NCBI GenBank assembly: GCA_036346375.1
Contig: CM070508.1
Location: 11,216,852 to 11,280,851 of the forward strand
Direction: 5' to 3'
From: Guadua angustifolia
Taxonomy: Eukaryota; Streptophyta; Magnoliopsida; Poales; Poaceae
Length of the DNA: 64,000 bases
In this document: positions 33,340 to 43,809 of the stretch, in pieces
How positions within the stretch are numbered: position 1 is the first letter of the stretch
Layout of the letters: each line of letters begins with the position of its first letter
Translations under genes and position numbers: made by a program
The notes under the pieces: model-generated
Told to the model about the DNA's origin: nothing
Databases searched by the model: none
The model's input: the letters and a program-made list of their open reading frames with translations, nothing else

Positions 33340-33754
33340 CTAGAAAAGGACATATCCCCGCGGCCTCTCCCACCGGGTGAAGTTCTCGGGCGAAGCGGGG
33401 TAGGCGTCGTGGCAGTTGTAGAGAAATTCATAGTCACGTCGTTCCGGCCCGTCGATCCATTGGAAGAAGCAACACCAGTCCTTGTGCTGAGAAAAGAAAG
33501 AACGATGCATGAGATGGTACTGTCACCCTGTATTGTGTGGATGCCATTAGGTTTACCTCGTAGGTGCGGCCACAATAGTAGTGAGCGCGGGCGGCCGTCT
33601 CTCCATGGGTAGATTGCATCATCTTCGCCGGTAGGTTGCAGTCGCATTTGGGTCGGGGCAACTCCGGCAGAACTGGGGCGTCGAAGCTACTGGCATCCGG
33701 ATATTCGGGGCTAGATGACTTCTGCTTGCTGAAGATGCGACGGTAGAACGACAT
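33340..33754 (-). CDS. Small GRF-like zinc-finger protein of MULE-B (two exons, intact)
   Basis: Exon 1 is 33754-33557 (66 codons, MSFYRRIFSKQ.., ending at a GTAAAC donor). Exon 2 is 33480-33340 (141 bases including stop, after an ACAAG acceptor). The frame is kept and gives 112 residues. The finger spans the intron: CDCNLPAKMMQST, then ARAHYYCGRTYE, then DWCCFFQWIDGPE, which fits the C-x-C, YYC and CxFFxWxD layout of GRF-type fingers. A basic/Ser-rich N-terminus precedes it, and a Tyr/Arg-rich tail ends GYVLF. GRF fingers elsewhere bind single-stranded DNA; what this one does is unknown. Unlike the larger genes of the element it shows no break, so it may be a young or selected part. Confidence 0.72.
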
Positions 33755-33940
33755 TGTGCCCTAATTTGTGTAGATTCAGTTGACCTTTATTGTTGGTTTG
33801 GCTGTGTTGGATGTCTACCCCTCGGACCTGTTTTATAGTGGTGGTGAGGGGTTACTCCACACAATTACAGCTCTTGCTGCAGCGTGTTGCAGCGTGTTGT
33901 CATCTCATGGCGTGTTGCATCGTGTTGTCATTTCATGGCG

Positions 33941-34190
33941 TGTTGTCGTGTCAGCTTGGTAAAGCTGCTAGCAGCGAGTAGTAACATCACGCTGGAAAAG
34001 CTGTTGCGTGTGTTGTCATGTCAGCCTGGTGAAGCTGCTAGCAGCGAGTAGTCACATCGCGCTAGAAAAGCTGTTGCGTGTGTTGTCGTGTCAGCCTGGT
34101 AAAGCTGCTAGCACCGAGTACCCACATCGCGCTGGAAAAGCTGTTGCGTCTGTTGTCGTGTCTTCCTGGTAAAGCTGCTAGGTGTGTGAC
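33941..34190. repeat. Tandem repeat, exact 70-bp period, about 3.5 copies
   Basis: TGTTGTCGTGTCAGCCTGGT-type starts lie at 33941, 34011, 34081 and 34151. Each is followed by AAAGCTGCTAGCA and GCGCTGGAAAAGCTGTTGCG. Copies differ by only a few bases, so the array is young. It lies just upstream of the GRF-like gene (which reads leftward from 33754), so it could be a promoter-side repeat. Confidence 0.85.
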
Positions 34191-34352
34191 AAAGCGTCTA
34201 GCTGATGAAAGGAACAACTAAGTACATATGGGAGGGTTTACAAAAAATACAAATGCAAGTGCAATATATTTCAAATGAAACACTAAGTACATAACATACT
34301 ACCAATAATAAAAATCAAAAGAAACTACTGTCTGATGGGCACAAAAAGCATA

Positions 34353-34822
34353 CTACCAATAACATAAATATCTTCCTGAACTCACCAAGAAAGGTAAGCA
34401 AAAATCATAAATATCTTCATAAACTCCAATTCTTCTAGCGCTAGCATTTGAGGACTCGCTGTCTCCCTCAATGCATTTGCTGTGACACGACAGGTTGCAG
34501 GATTTGGTAGCATTGCCCACAGAGGGCTCGGTGGGCTTCCTGAGGGAACGGGTATTCGCTGAATGGTTATGCAACCCAAATGGCACACAATGGCCAGGGC
34601 TACCAACCTGCACCATAACATCATTTGCTCGGACGGGACTATTGATCTGAACAGGTATCTGGTTCGGAAACCGCGGAGCCATTGCCGGGACAAGAGTATC
34701 AACTTCGACGCAGTCCTGGTTCCGCAACTCGGAAGAGATCCGATCAGATGGGTTCTCACATAATTAGATTTAATTAGTGTCCAGTTCTTTCTCACAATGC
34801 TTACCAATTTAGTTTTTTTCAC
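34353..34822 (-). other. Unidentified coding-like segment in MULE-B
   Basis: A minus-strand frame (34727-34353, open a little further 5') encodes a Pro/Asn/Ser-rich stretch (PAMAPRFPNQIPVQINSPVR, CHSKCIEGDSESSNASARR) without a recognisable domain. A second overlapping frame (34822-34382) is also open. It could be an exon of an accessory gene or a captured fragment. Confidence 0.25.
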
Positions 34823-35196
34823 GATCGCTTATCTATCCGCTTGTTTCGATAGTGCCTATCTTTTAATTGTCATAATTCCGGAAAGGATTCTTGGCGTGAT
34901 GAAGTCCCAGAAGAAGAGGAGAGAAGAAATACAAAGGCGTGTTGGTATGAGACTTTTTCCTGTTCTTTTGCATGTAGTTTTGTTCTTACTTCAATTCCTG
35001 TTCTTTTGCATGTAGTGTTGGTATGTAGTTTTGCATCTGAATCCATTCAGAACAAATCCACCATTTTTGGATATAAAAAACAGCAATATTACATCCAACC
35101 ACATACTTACAATCTCACAATATTACTGGTGATTGGTGCAAGTAATGGCATAGTAAAAGTAAAATAATGGCATAAGACACCGCAACTCTAATCCGA

Positions 35197-37915
35197 TCAC
35201 CGCCTTCGCTGATGGCGGAGCTGGTGCTCTGGGAACGTAAACCGGTCAGGCTCGTTCGTCGTGGTGCGCAAGTCGTAGTGTGTGTCTTCTGCCACGCGAG
35301 AGGCGTCGTCAACCAGGCTAGGACCCATGTGTTGCGAACTCAACATGTCCCCCACCCACCCTGGAGGCTGCATTGGATTGCAGTGTCAGTACCGTAGTAA
35401 AAAGGGAGTGGAAAGAAATTATGCGAAACACCTACCGATGCCACTTGCGGTGTCGTATACGGCTGTGCCCACTGAGAGAACTCGTCCCTGGAAACCTGCG
35501 CACACGTACTTTTAGCACGGCGTCGTGTTGGCAATAACTTGGGTTGCACAAACATACCTGGCCAGGCGCAAACCAACCCTGCTGAGGTGGGTACTGCGGT
35601 AGGCGTGGCGGTGCTAACGCACCCCAAGCATAACTCTCTGCTGCTGGCAATTCCTGGGAGGGGGTGTCCGCCTCAGTCGGTGTATGTACGTCATCATCTG
35701 GCGACGACGGAAGAAGCGTTTGATCCCTTCGCGTGTGCTGCAGACGAACGTGATACGAAAGAAAATGTTAGGTACCTCATACAAAATTATATTCGACATT
35801 ACATAATAACCTCAGTCGAAGGTAAAGTACCTCACGTGGCGCCTGCGCCGACGATGAAGGCCTAGACGATGAGGGCCTAGACGATGAGGGCAGGTGAGAT
35901 TGATCGCCGCGCTCGCGCTGTACAAGGAGATGGCATTACCAAATAGGTCACATTACGTGATTAATTGGAAGTATGACAACTAAATGTTCGTGTTGTACCT
36001 GCCGAGAGGAAGAAGCTCGTGTGAAGCTTGTTATTCTCCCGAAGAAGCTTCGACGTGGCGGCGCGGGAGATGACTGTGGCGGCTCATGTGCGAGTCTTTG
36101 GCTGCTTTGGGGACATCCTGTGGCTCTTCTTGGGGACATCATCGTGGCTCGGACGGTCGACTCATTGAGCACCTGTCTGACGCGAATGTGCGAGTCTTTG
36201 GCTGCCGAGGACATCACTGTGACTCCCACATGTAAATGAGTTGACGATGCCCTTGGCATCGTCCACCATAGAACGCACAACCGCCAGCAGCCGCCACGTG
36301 ATGTCGCCACCACGTTGTAGTCTGCGGAACCCTCCTTCACGATGCGGGTGGCACGCCGAATCGCATTTAAAACATGGTTAGTACAACAAATGTGTGCCAT
36401 TAATATAACATATCTCCGCAGCGTCATCTGTCGTGCCGCGGCGGTGTGTGGTGGCCGAGTGCCAACCGCTCCTCGCGAGACCTCCTCGGGCCTTGCAGGC
36501 GGTGCTTCGAGAAGTCGAACGCAGCGTCTGAGGCAGTACCACTGCAAATATGCGATGTAGGAGCGAGGGTCGTAAGGCCGATGCTCCACTACAACCTGCC
36601 GCGTGGCGGACTGCTCCCATGTAGTCGTCCACGGTAACTGTGTATCGCGCCAATCATCGCTCCTTTGGCCCTTCCGAGATTGCCTGCGAGAATGCAAAAT
36701 ATAGGTTATAAATTATAATTACAAATAACTGCTCGTACTTATGAAGTGTACTTACTTATGCACTTTTCTTTCTAAAGGCCGGCCAACTGGAGGGGGGATT
36801 TCCTGGTGGAGTCCAAATTGGCGCATGACCCTACCTGGGGAGTACGCCTCTACCATATGGCAGAACACGAGGTGACACGTCGTCAACCAGTACGCACTGT
36901 CCTGAAAACACTGAACTGAAAGTCCATGTGGTGCTGTAGCAAGCAACATATCAGGAGTCCAGGGTTGCCATATGATCTCGTACTCGTGCAGGGTCTCAAA
37001 TTGGTCATGAAACTTCGGTGTAGACCTGCGAGGCCTCTCCTAGCCCATCCCAAGTAGGAAGCATCCCACCGTATACCCATGGTGGGGCGTCCACAGGATG
37101 TCCCTCATAGTAAATATCCTCCATCGGATACGGGTGAATCTCTTCCTAAATACGGGGCCCCACGGAAGTGCTCCCAAGACCAGATCTGGAGCAACAGTAG
37201 CAAGCCGCAAAACAGGCTCCCCGCCCTGTCTTCGTGCAAGCTACACGACGATCCCTATATGTGGAGCAGAGCACGTGATCCAAAAGCCCGAACTCGGGGC
37301 GTCGCCGAGGTGGGCGTCGGCCAAAGCCTCTGCTATGTGGATGTAGCCGGGGTTGACATAATCTCCCTGTGATGTAGGGAACAGCACCCAGCCAAACAGA
37401 AAAAGCAGGTAGGCGACAAGGTGACTCCTCACCACGAGCTCAGGAGCATCATCGGGGCAGTGCATGTAGCGGCGAAGCCACGACAGCGGAACACCTTGAC
37501 TGTTCTCAGGGACTGGATCACCAAACCTGTGTTGCAACCGTATCTTCCAGTCAGGGCTCCTCGGTGGCGGAACTATCGGCATGCCCCTGATAGGCAAGCC
37601 GGTAATGTACAATACGTCCTGCAGTGTGATGGTCATCTCCCCCCACCGGAAGTGGAATGTGTGGGTCTCCGGCCTCCAACGATCAACAAGCGCGGAGAAG
37701 AGAGCAGCGTCATAAGTGTAGGCTTGATGGATGTCCAAGATCCGGCCGTGGCGATAGCCGACCTCGAAGAGAGTGAAATGGTACCCTGGTCTAGGGCCAA
37801 TAGTCCCTCGGTGCTCGGAGAACAAAAGACGGTGGCACGACACCAGAGGCCTGACACCGCACACGATGCTTGGCATCGTAGTGCGGTCAAGCAAAGTTCG
37901 TGATCGGGCAGCCAT
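35197..37915 (-). CDS. Plant mobile domain (PMD) protein of MULE-B
   Basis: This multi-exon gene encodes a PMD (aminotransferase-like plant mobile domain) protein, the family of Arabidopsis MAIN and MAIL1, also found inside plant transposons. Exon 1 (37915-about 37241, 224 readable residues) has the signature: DAALFSALVDRWRPETHTF, HFRWGEMTITLQDVLYITGL, then PIRGMPIV and SHLVAYLLFLFGWVLFP. Further parts are at about 37200-36750 (MRQFGLHQEIPPPVG) and 36697-35948 (LPWTTTWEQSATRQVVVEHR, then SYIAYLQWYC). The C-terminal exons at 35650-35197 are Gln/Pro-rich (QYPPQQGWFAPGQ, QPYTTPQVASVG) and end DRFTFPEHQLRHQRRR. At least one frame change lies near 37030. The role in the element is unknown. MAIN/MAIL1 act with the phosphatase PP7L in silencing and gene regulation, which is known. 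Interference with that by transposon PMDs is inference. Confidence 0.8.
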
Positions 37916-38214
37916 ATCCTGCGAGAAGGGGAAAAATAAACGAAAATTAATATAGGTAAGATAAAAAAATTAATATGACATGAAATGTGAACAAATAAAA
38001 TGTGGTGACTTGACATTAGCACAGTATATGATATTACATATCAAATTTATGAAATCACATGAACGTACTAAACGCACACCGAAAATGAAATTACATGTAA
38101 CACAACAAATCACATTAAATGATATTACAATGCATAGCATTTGACGACTGCCATTAGGTAATACGGAGTAGCACGGTACATGGTATTACATTACTTGCAC
38201 AGGAAAAAAATACA

Positions 38215-40861
38215 TCAAGGCACATTGTCACGGTCACTACGGATGGGCGACGAAGCCGCCCTATTAGGTCAGTTCTTCATTGTATGTCCCATCGTCCTAC
38301 ATATCTGGCACTTTCGTAGCTCGTCTGCCTCTCCGCCGACTTGCATCCATATCGTTACGGATTCGCCGTGGATCGCCATCGCCCACGGCCGCTCCGCTTT
38401 AAAGCGTCATTTTGACACCAAGTGACTTGCTCCGCCACGACTCTCGTAATGCATGTCCAAGCCGTAGGAGTTAAACTCGAACTCCATGTCCCAACAGATG
38501 GTCGCGTTGAAGTACTCCGAGATGTACGCCACGGTGGATCGACGGAGAACCGCACACGCCGCATATACATGTGAGCATGGCTTGTGCTTGAGAGTGGCTT
38601 GTTGCATGTGCATGTGGCCACATCCCTTATCGTGCACACTTGCTTACGGTAGCCTCTGCTATGGCCATCCACGAACTTCTCCCAGAGAGCGAACTTCAAA
38701 CTTTCGCCGACTCCATCCATGGTGCGGGCGTCGGGAGCGAGCCTTCTCTATTTTCTTCTCCATGTATGTGTGCATACGTTAGGAGAACCGCTTTCCCTCG
38801 TCTAGATGCCTCTTTGCATTCATCCCCTGTACACAAAGTATCCAACGGTCTGTTCGTGTCTCCTCCACGATGGCACCGATTGGGAGAGACCGAACACCCT
38901 TCGTAACACCGTTGTAAACCTCCGACATGTTAGTTATCATTATGCCGCACCTTGCGCGTCGCTTGTCATGCAACAGGACCACTTCTCTAGCTCGAGCGTG
39001 CAATCGCACCCACTACGAAGTTGTTCACTGGCCCTCCGTGGGCTGCGCCGAAGTCAGGCGGTCTCCTCATCGAGCACTCTCCATATGGCCTCGAACTTCC
39101 GCCTCTGGTTTTGCATGCGAGTCTCTTGAATGTCTTCATGATTTCCTTTGCTGCAGAACCTCCTATGCGTGTTCGCGGCAAGATGTCTCATGCACCAGCG
39201 ATTGACGACGTCATTCCTTTGCACGGTGGTTGTGTCCTCCTTGCATGGTGCCGATGGCGGACATTAACCCAAAGCATGCCGCTGCGTGATGAGGCATACG
39301 TTTGGGCGGTCTCGACAACGACTTGCTTCACATTTGCTAGGAACCACAACCAGCTCTCCGTGTTCTCGCTTTCCACGATTGCATAGGCCACCGGGAGTAG
39401 CTGGTCATTGGCGTCCGCCGCGACCGCCATGAGTATGGTGCCCCTGTACCTACCGGATAGGAAAGTGCCATCCATGGTCAGCACAGGCCGGCAGTACGTG
39501 AAGCCCCGAACTGCTGGCCCGAATGCCCAAAACACCCGATCGAGGATGAAAGTGTTGGGACCCTTCGTGGGGTGTGGCCTATCCATCTTGTTGATGTACG
39601 TCCCAGGATTGGCTTCAGCAATCTGGTGAAGCATGCGAGGGACAAGGTTGTATCCCTCTTCGTACGTGTCGTACATCATCTCTATAACTTTCTTCTTCGC
39701 TCGCCACACCTTGGCGTAGCTAACAGGATATCCCATCGTGTTGACCACGTCGGCCATCAATATCTTCGGTGAAACAGTCACGTCCGCCGTGACCAAATGA
39801 GAAATCAGGCTGGCCACATATTTGGACGTGACATTTCTGTGCTTCTGCAGCGGCTCAGCAATCACACAGGTGTGGTCCGTCAGAACGGTTATCCTGAAGC
39901 CCGAACTCGTGCCCTTGAACTTTTGGGCACGAATCTTACCGGGACACTCAGGATCCATACACTTCACAATGTAGGTCTCCTGGTTCGACCTGTACACCCG
40001 GTAGGTGCGGCTGATGTTTACCGCATATCTAGCAATTGCCTGCTGGGCGGCACCCTTTGTAGGGAAGCGTTGCCCTACCAGGAGAGTGCCTTGATCGAAG
40101 GCCCACTCATTGCCGGCTTCGTCTGGCAGCACGAGAGACGTCACCGCCAGGTCGTCCAATCGAGAAGACACGTACTCCACATCAGTGGACACAATGCCAC
40201 CGACTGGAGCTGCGTCGTCGTCTTCGCTGCTATCCGAGTCGACTTCCTCGGCTTCATCGGACATTGCTTCGTCCGTCATAGCTTCCAGGTGCTCGTGGTA
40301 GTCAATGCGAGCAGACCAATATGGACCGATGTCTTCACTCGTGTGAATGTCATCCGGACCAATGTCCTCACCGATAGCCCCAGAGGAAGCTCCGACGTCG
40401 ACGCCGCCTCCACCGAGGGGACTAGAGGTTTGGCCTCTGTCCAGGAAGCGCACATACACCATCGGCCGACGGTGTATTAACGCTTCGGGGTTCATCACAA
40501 TTTGCATGTATTCGCGCCACATTGTGCCTCCCACGATCTTGCATAGAACCCACATGTAATTCGAGGAACCTTCCACGAATCTAGCATGTACCAGCTCGAT
40601 TATGAGCTTCTTTCGAGCAGTCTCCCGATCGAATGCGCCTCGCACGCACGTGCGGAGGTCGGTGAGACTCATCTCCGTTAGACCCGGAGTCCGGATCACC
40701 TTCTTTTCACAATTCGAAAGGTCCACCCCATATGGACCCTCTCGAATAACGCCGTCACCATAAAATACGCACAAATCTTGGATTTCTGCCATTAAATACC
40801 TACCATAGAGAAAGACGCAAACACGCGCATTAAACTCTAACGTACGATTCGCCAGATCCAT
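38215..40861 (-). pseudogene. MULE-B transposase (mudrA-like), 3' half broken
   Basis: A 557-codon frame (40861-39188) starts MDLANRTLEFNARVCVFLYG; an alternative Met, MAEIQDLCVFYGDG, lies 23 codons later. It contains an N-terminal domain, an acidic linker (DSDSSEDDDAAPV), the MuDR DNA-binding segment (RTYRVYRSNQETYIVKCMDP) and the catalytic start VLTMDGTFLSGRYRGTILMA, then PVAYAIVESENTESWLWFL. Past about 39310 the frame is lost, but homology continues: WRVLDEE, LLHDKRRARCGIMITNMSEV (about 38960), a SWIM finger (CTCNKP, then KHKPCSHVYAAC in two frames, about 38560-38620) and a CCHC knuckle at about 38330 (CQICRTMGHTMKN) whose last Cys codon is TGA. The end is near 38215. Confidence 0.87.
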
Positions 40862-42639
40862 AATCAGTATTAATTTAGCAAGTGCGTAAACATCATTTCC
40901 ATGTGGTACTGTTATAGAAATTATGCACTGTTATTTATTCTATTAATATCATATAAATACTGCACTAAATTCCTAAAGATTCCTAACCCAACGTAATATT
41001 CCATTCATATCATACAAATACTACACTAAATATTTAAATATTGAGAATGCAATTTTTAATTGTCCAACAAATTTACGCCTAACACCATAATTTTACATAC
41101 AAATGATGTTAGTAGTCTTTGCCATATTTTGTTCTTTGAATGGTCAAGCATCATTTCATTACCTTACTACGTCGGGCCTAAGCAAAGAAAAGTCGCCAGA
41201 ATAAATCGACCTTTTAGGATACTTGGCACTTTCATTACAATCAAATGCTACACTAAAAATTAAACCATTCATCCTGCAATTTTATTAATATCATAGAAAT
41301 ACTACACTAAATATTAAATTATTAAAGATCGCAATATCATAGAAATACTACCGTACATCCTGAATTCATTTACTACTCAATTACTACCATCATTTCATGT
41401 ACGACTTTTTGCACCGAAATTACCATTCTATGTGCTACTCCATGTACTAATCCCGAAAATGTGGCATATCTATGATATTTCCTACTGCTTCTAACTAGTT
41501 TAAGTCCTAATGGGTTAAAATGAAAGCTACTAGGTATCAAAACAAATGGTCTAACAAAAAGATTTCAATACTTAGTGGCTTAAGACATGTCATAGATATG
41601 AGACAAGAAATCATGTGCATCCAGTAATATGAGACAGGAAATGAATTTAGTTAACGCGCCGACTAACATTATAAGAAAATAACATGGAGCCATTATCTAC
41701 ATGTGTTTATTTTATTTACAGCTAATTAGCTAATGTGTTCATTGCATACAGTTTTACCATTATACTACTAATTGCGCTAACGTATCACCCTAAAGATATA
41801 ACATTTTTTACACATTGTATCATTCATTCATGTGCTACACACTACACTAATACTACAATTATTTCTACCGTGTTTCAATGCAGTAATATTTACACTAACC
41901 TTTCTGAAGCTCAACTGATGATTGCGACACCCAGAGCAACTTTCAAAATAACCTTCCCAGATAGTAATCGTAAATAACGCTCCCAGATCAAGCAAAGTAA
42001 AATATGAACCATGAATACATCATCAAAGATATAAATTTATACAAAATATAAATATAGCATAAATTCCTCTCAAATACACTTCCAAATCTCCTTGTCCACC
42101 TCTTTTTCCTCTCTGTTTTCCTCACTCTCCTCTCTTACGACTCGATCTCTCTCACTCTTGAGTGAATTTCTTCTGCGAGAACGAAACCTTCGAACAGATG
42201 AGAATTTATAGTCACACGCATGCGCTTTTTACGCTTTGCAGCGAAAGACATAAGCGTTGCAAGCAGACATGAGCAGCGTTGCTTTCAGCAAGCAGATAAC
42301 ATGAAGTTGTTTATTTTTTCCACGGTCAATTTTTTCGCTTCAAGATACCTCTTCCCCCTTTTTTTTCCCGAGCTTGACACGTCGAACCGATCTGCCCGGC
42401 CCCCTCTTTTTTTTCCCAGCTGACACGTCGCAATTTTTCCCAAGAAGCTCGCCCGCCCACGTGCGTTGCACATGTGCTTCAAGGCCGCTCACACGCGCAC
42501 TTGTGCACAAGAATGCCACAATGCATACACAATGACGCGTGGAGCCGCCAGACGCCGAATTCATGGCCGTGAAGCTGAATTCGGTGGCCCCGCAGACGGC
42601 CGCGTTTTCAGCAAAAAAACGGGAAAAAAAACCAGCGAA
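40862..42639. other. MULE-B right interior, upstream of the transposase
   Basis: About 1.8 kb of AT-rich sequence without ORFs and with scattered ATCATA(G/C)AAATACTAC(A/T)CTAAAT motifs (about 40950-41300). It presumably holds the transposase promoter. 42060-42600 is C/T-rich, then GC-richer. No gene is seen. Confidence 0.4.
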
Positions 42640-43002
42640 AAATAACCGGGAAAAATAAAAAACCGTGAAAAAAAAAATTTGGAAAATATTCTGCGGTTCG
42701 GCCGCGCGGAATATTAAAAAAATTTTAAAAAAATTATTCCTCGCTACTCGTCCGCGGCATATTAAAAAAAATTAAAAAATTATTCCGCGCTGTGGGTCCG
42801 CGGAATTGGCTGAGAAAAAATAATAAAAAATTATTCCGCTGTCGGCGTCCTCGGAATTAGCTGAGAAAAAATTTAAAAAATTATTCCGCGGATCCGGAGC
42901 GCGGAATTCTACTGTTTAGGGGCTATTTCTGTAATTCTGTACAAGCAGTAGCTAAATCCGTAAATAAATTTTCAATTTCGGCCAGAAAAAAAAAAAAAAT
43001 TC
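42640..43002 (-). repeat. MULE-B right terminal inverted repeat
   Basis: Inverted partner of 31036-31395. The 50-60-bp internal units with ATTCCGCGG and AATAATTTTTTAAATTTTTT are clearer here. Confidence 0.88.
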
Positions 43003-43011
43003 ATGTAACGA

Positions 43012-43809
43012 AATGCATCGGAGGTGCCTAGACAAGACAATACGAGAGCCCGTACAACATACGAACCCGTCTCCAAGACGTCTGACTTCCCGGCCACTGC
43101 AACAGGCGTACGCACTCCGCTACCCGCGCATGCAGCGTCTTTCCAGCCTCGGCGACACCCTCGTATGCAGCATGTCGGAGGCACGAAGAGGAACAGTTTT
43201 GCTATTTCTTTTCGACAGAGGCTATTATCATAAAAAAAATTCAGAAAGACTGTTACAGTAAAATTTTCCATTTTCACTCTACCCGCCACCTCGGCGTTCT
43301 CTGGCCCTTGGCCCAACGCCGCACCTCCCGTGCCGAGAGCACTCACCTCTCCGCCTTTTCCGCCTCGAACCCACAACTCCACCGACACTCCAGCACCCGG
43401 CCCACGTCGTCATGCGCCGCGCGCCCTGTGTCGCCGAAGCATTTCATTTCCCCTGTTCCACACGCTGTCCTGTCACGCACGGCACGACCTTTGGCTTTCG
43501 CTTGCCCCGAGGGCACGCCGTTTTCACCATCGCTCCCACCCATCGGACCGTCCGTGCCGTCATCAAACCTTGCATCCGACGCCCGCCGCGAGTTACTCAC
43601 CAGCCCAGCGACACTGCCACTCGACTACTTGAGCGCGGCCGCTGCTCGTGCCCGACCAGCAAAGCGGACTGTCCACGCGCTGCCCCTCTCGGGTGCCCGT
43701 CCACCACGCGAAGCCGCGTGGAGGTGGTATGTCGTTGCAGCCGCGGAGCTAGCGCGACGCCATTTTACGCGAGAAGGGGTTCGGTCCCCACCTGCGTGCC
43801 TACGGAGCG
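43012..43809 (+). promoter_or_regulatory. Upstream region of the EXO70 gene
   Basis: GC-rich, C/T-biased sequence between the MULE-B target duplication and the EXO70 start. Long open frames in it on both strands reflect composition. No TATA box stands out. The first 800 bases upstream are all that remains of the native promoter before the MULE insertion. Confidence 0.45.

Larger units (their letters stand above)
31036..43002 (-). mobile_element. MULE-B, 12-kb Mutator-like element carrying transposase, PMD and GRF genes
   Basis: The element has inverted ends of about 360 bp (31036-31395 and 42640-43002) that begin GAATTTTTT..TCTGGCCGAAATTGAAAA, flanked by an exact 9-bp target duplication. All recognisable genes read leftward: transposase (40861-38215, broken), plant mobile domain gene (37915-35197), an unidentified segment (34822-34353), an intact small GRF-like gene (33754-33340) and a second, decayed GRF-like segment (33206-32861). 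Tandem repeats lie at 31683-32058 and 33941-34190. The order transposase, PMD, small ORF is the same as in MULE-C. The exact duplication suggests a relatively recent insertion, although the transposase is already broken. Confidence 0.92.

Noticed and set aside
33941..34190. CRISPR-like array
   Set aside because: The 70-bp units are contiguous without unique spacers, and the genome is eukaryotic. It is a plain tandem repeat.
35948..36697. 249-codon minus-strand frame as a separate gene
   Set aside because: Its N-terminal part (LPWTTTWEQSATRQVVVEHR) is the PMD continuation, so it was included in the PMD gene.
39797..40480. 227-codon plus-strand frame
   Set aside because: Antisense to the well-supported MULE-B transposase and without family features.
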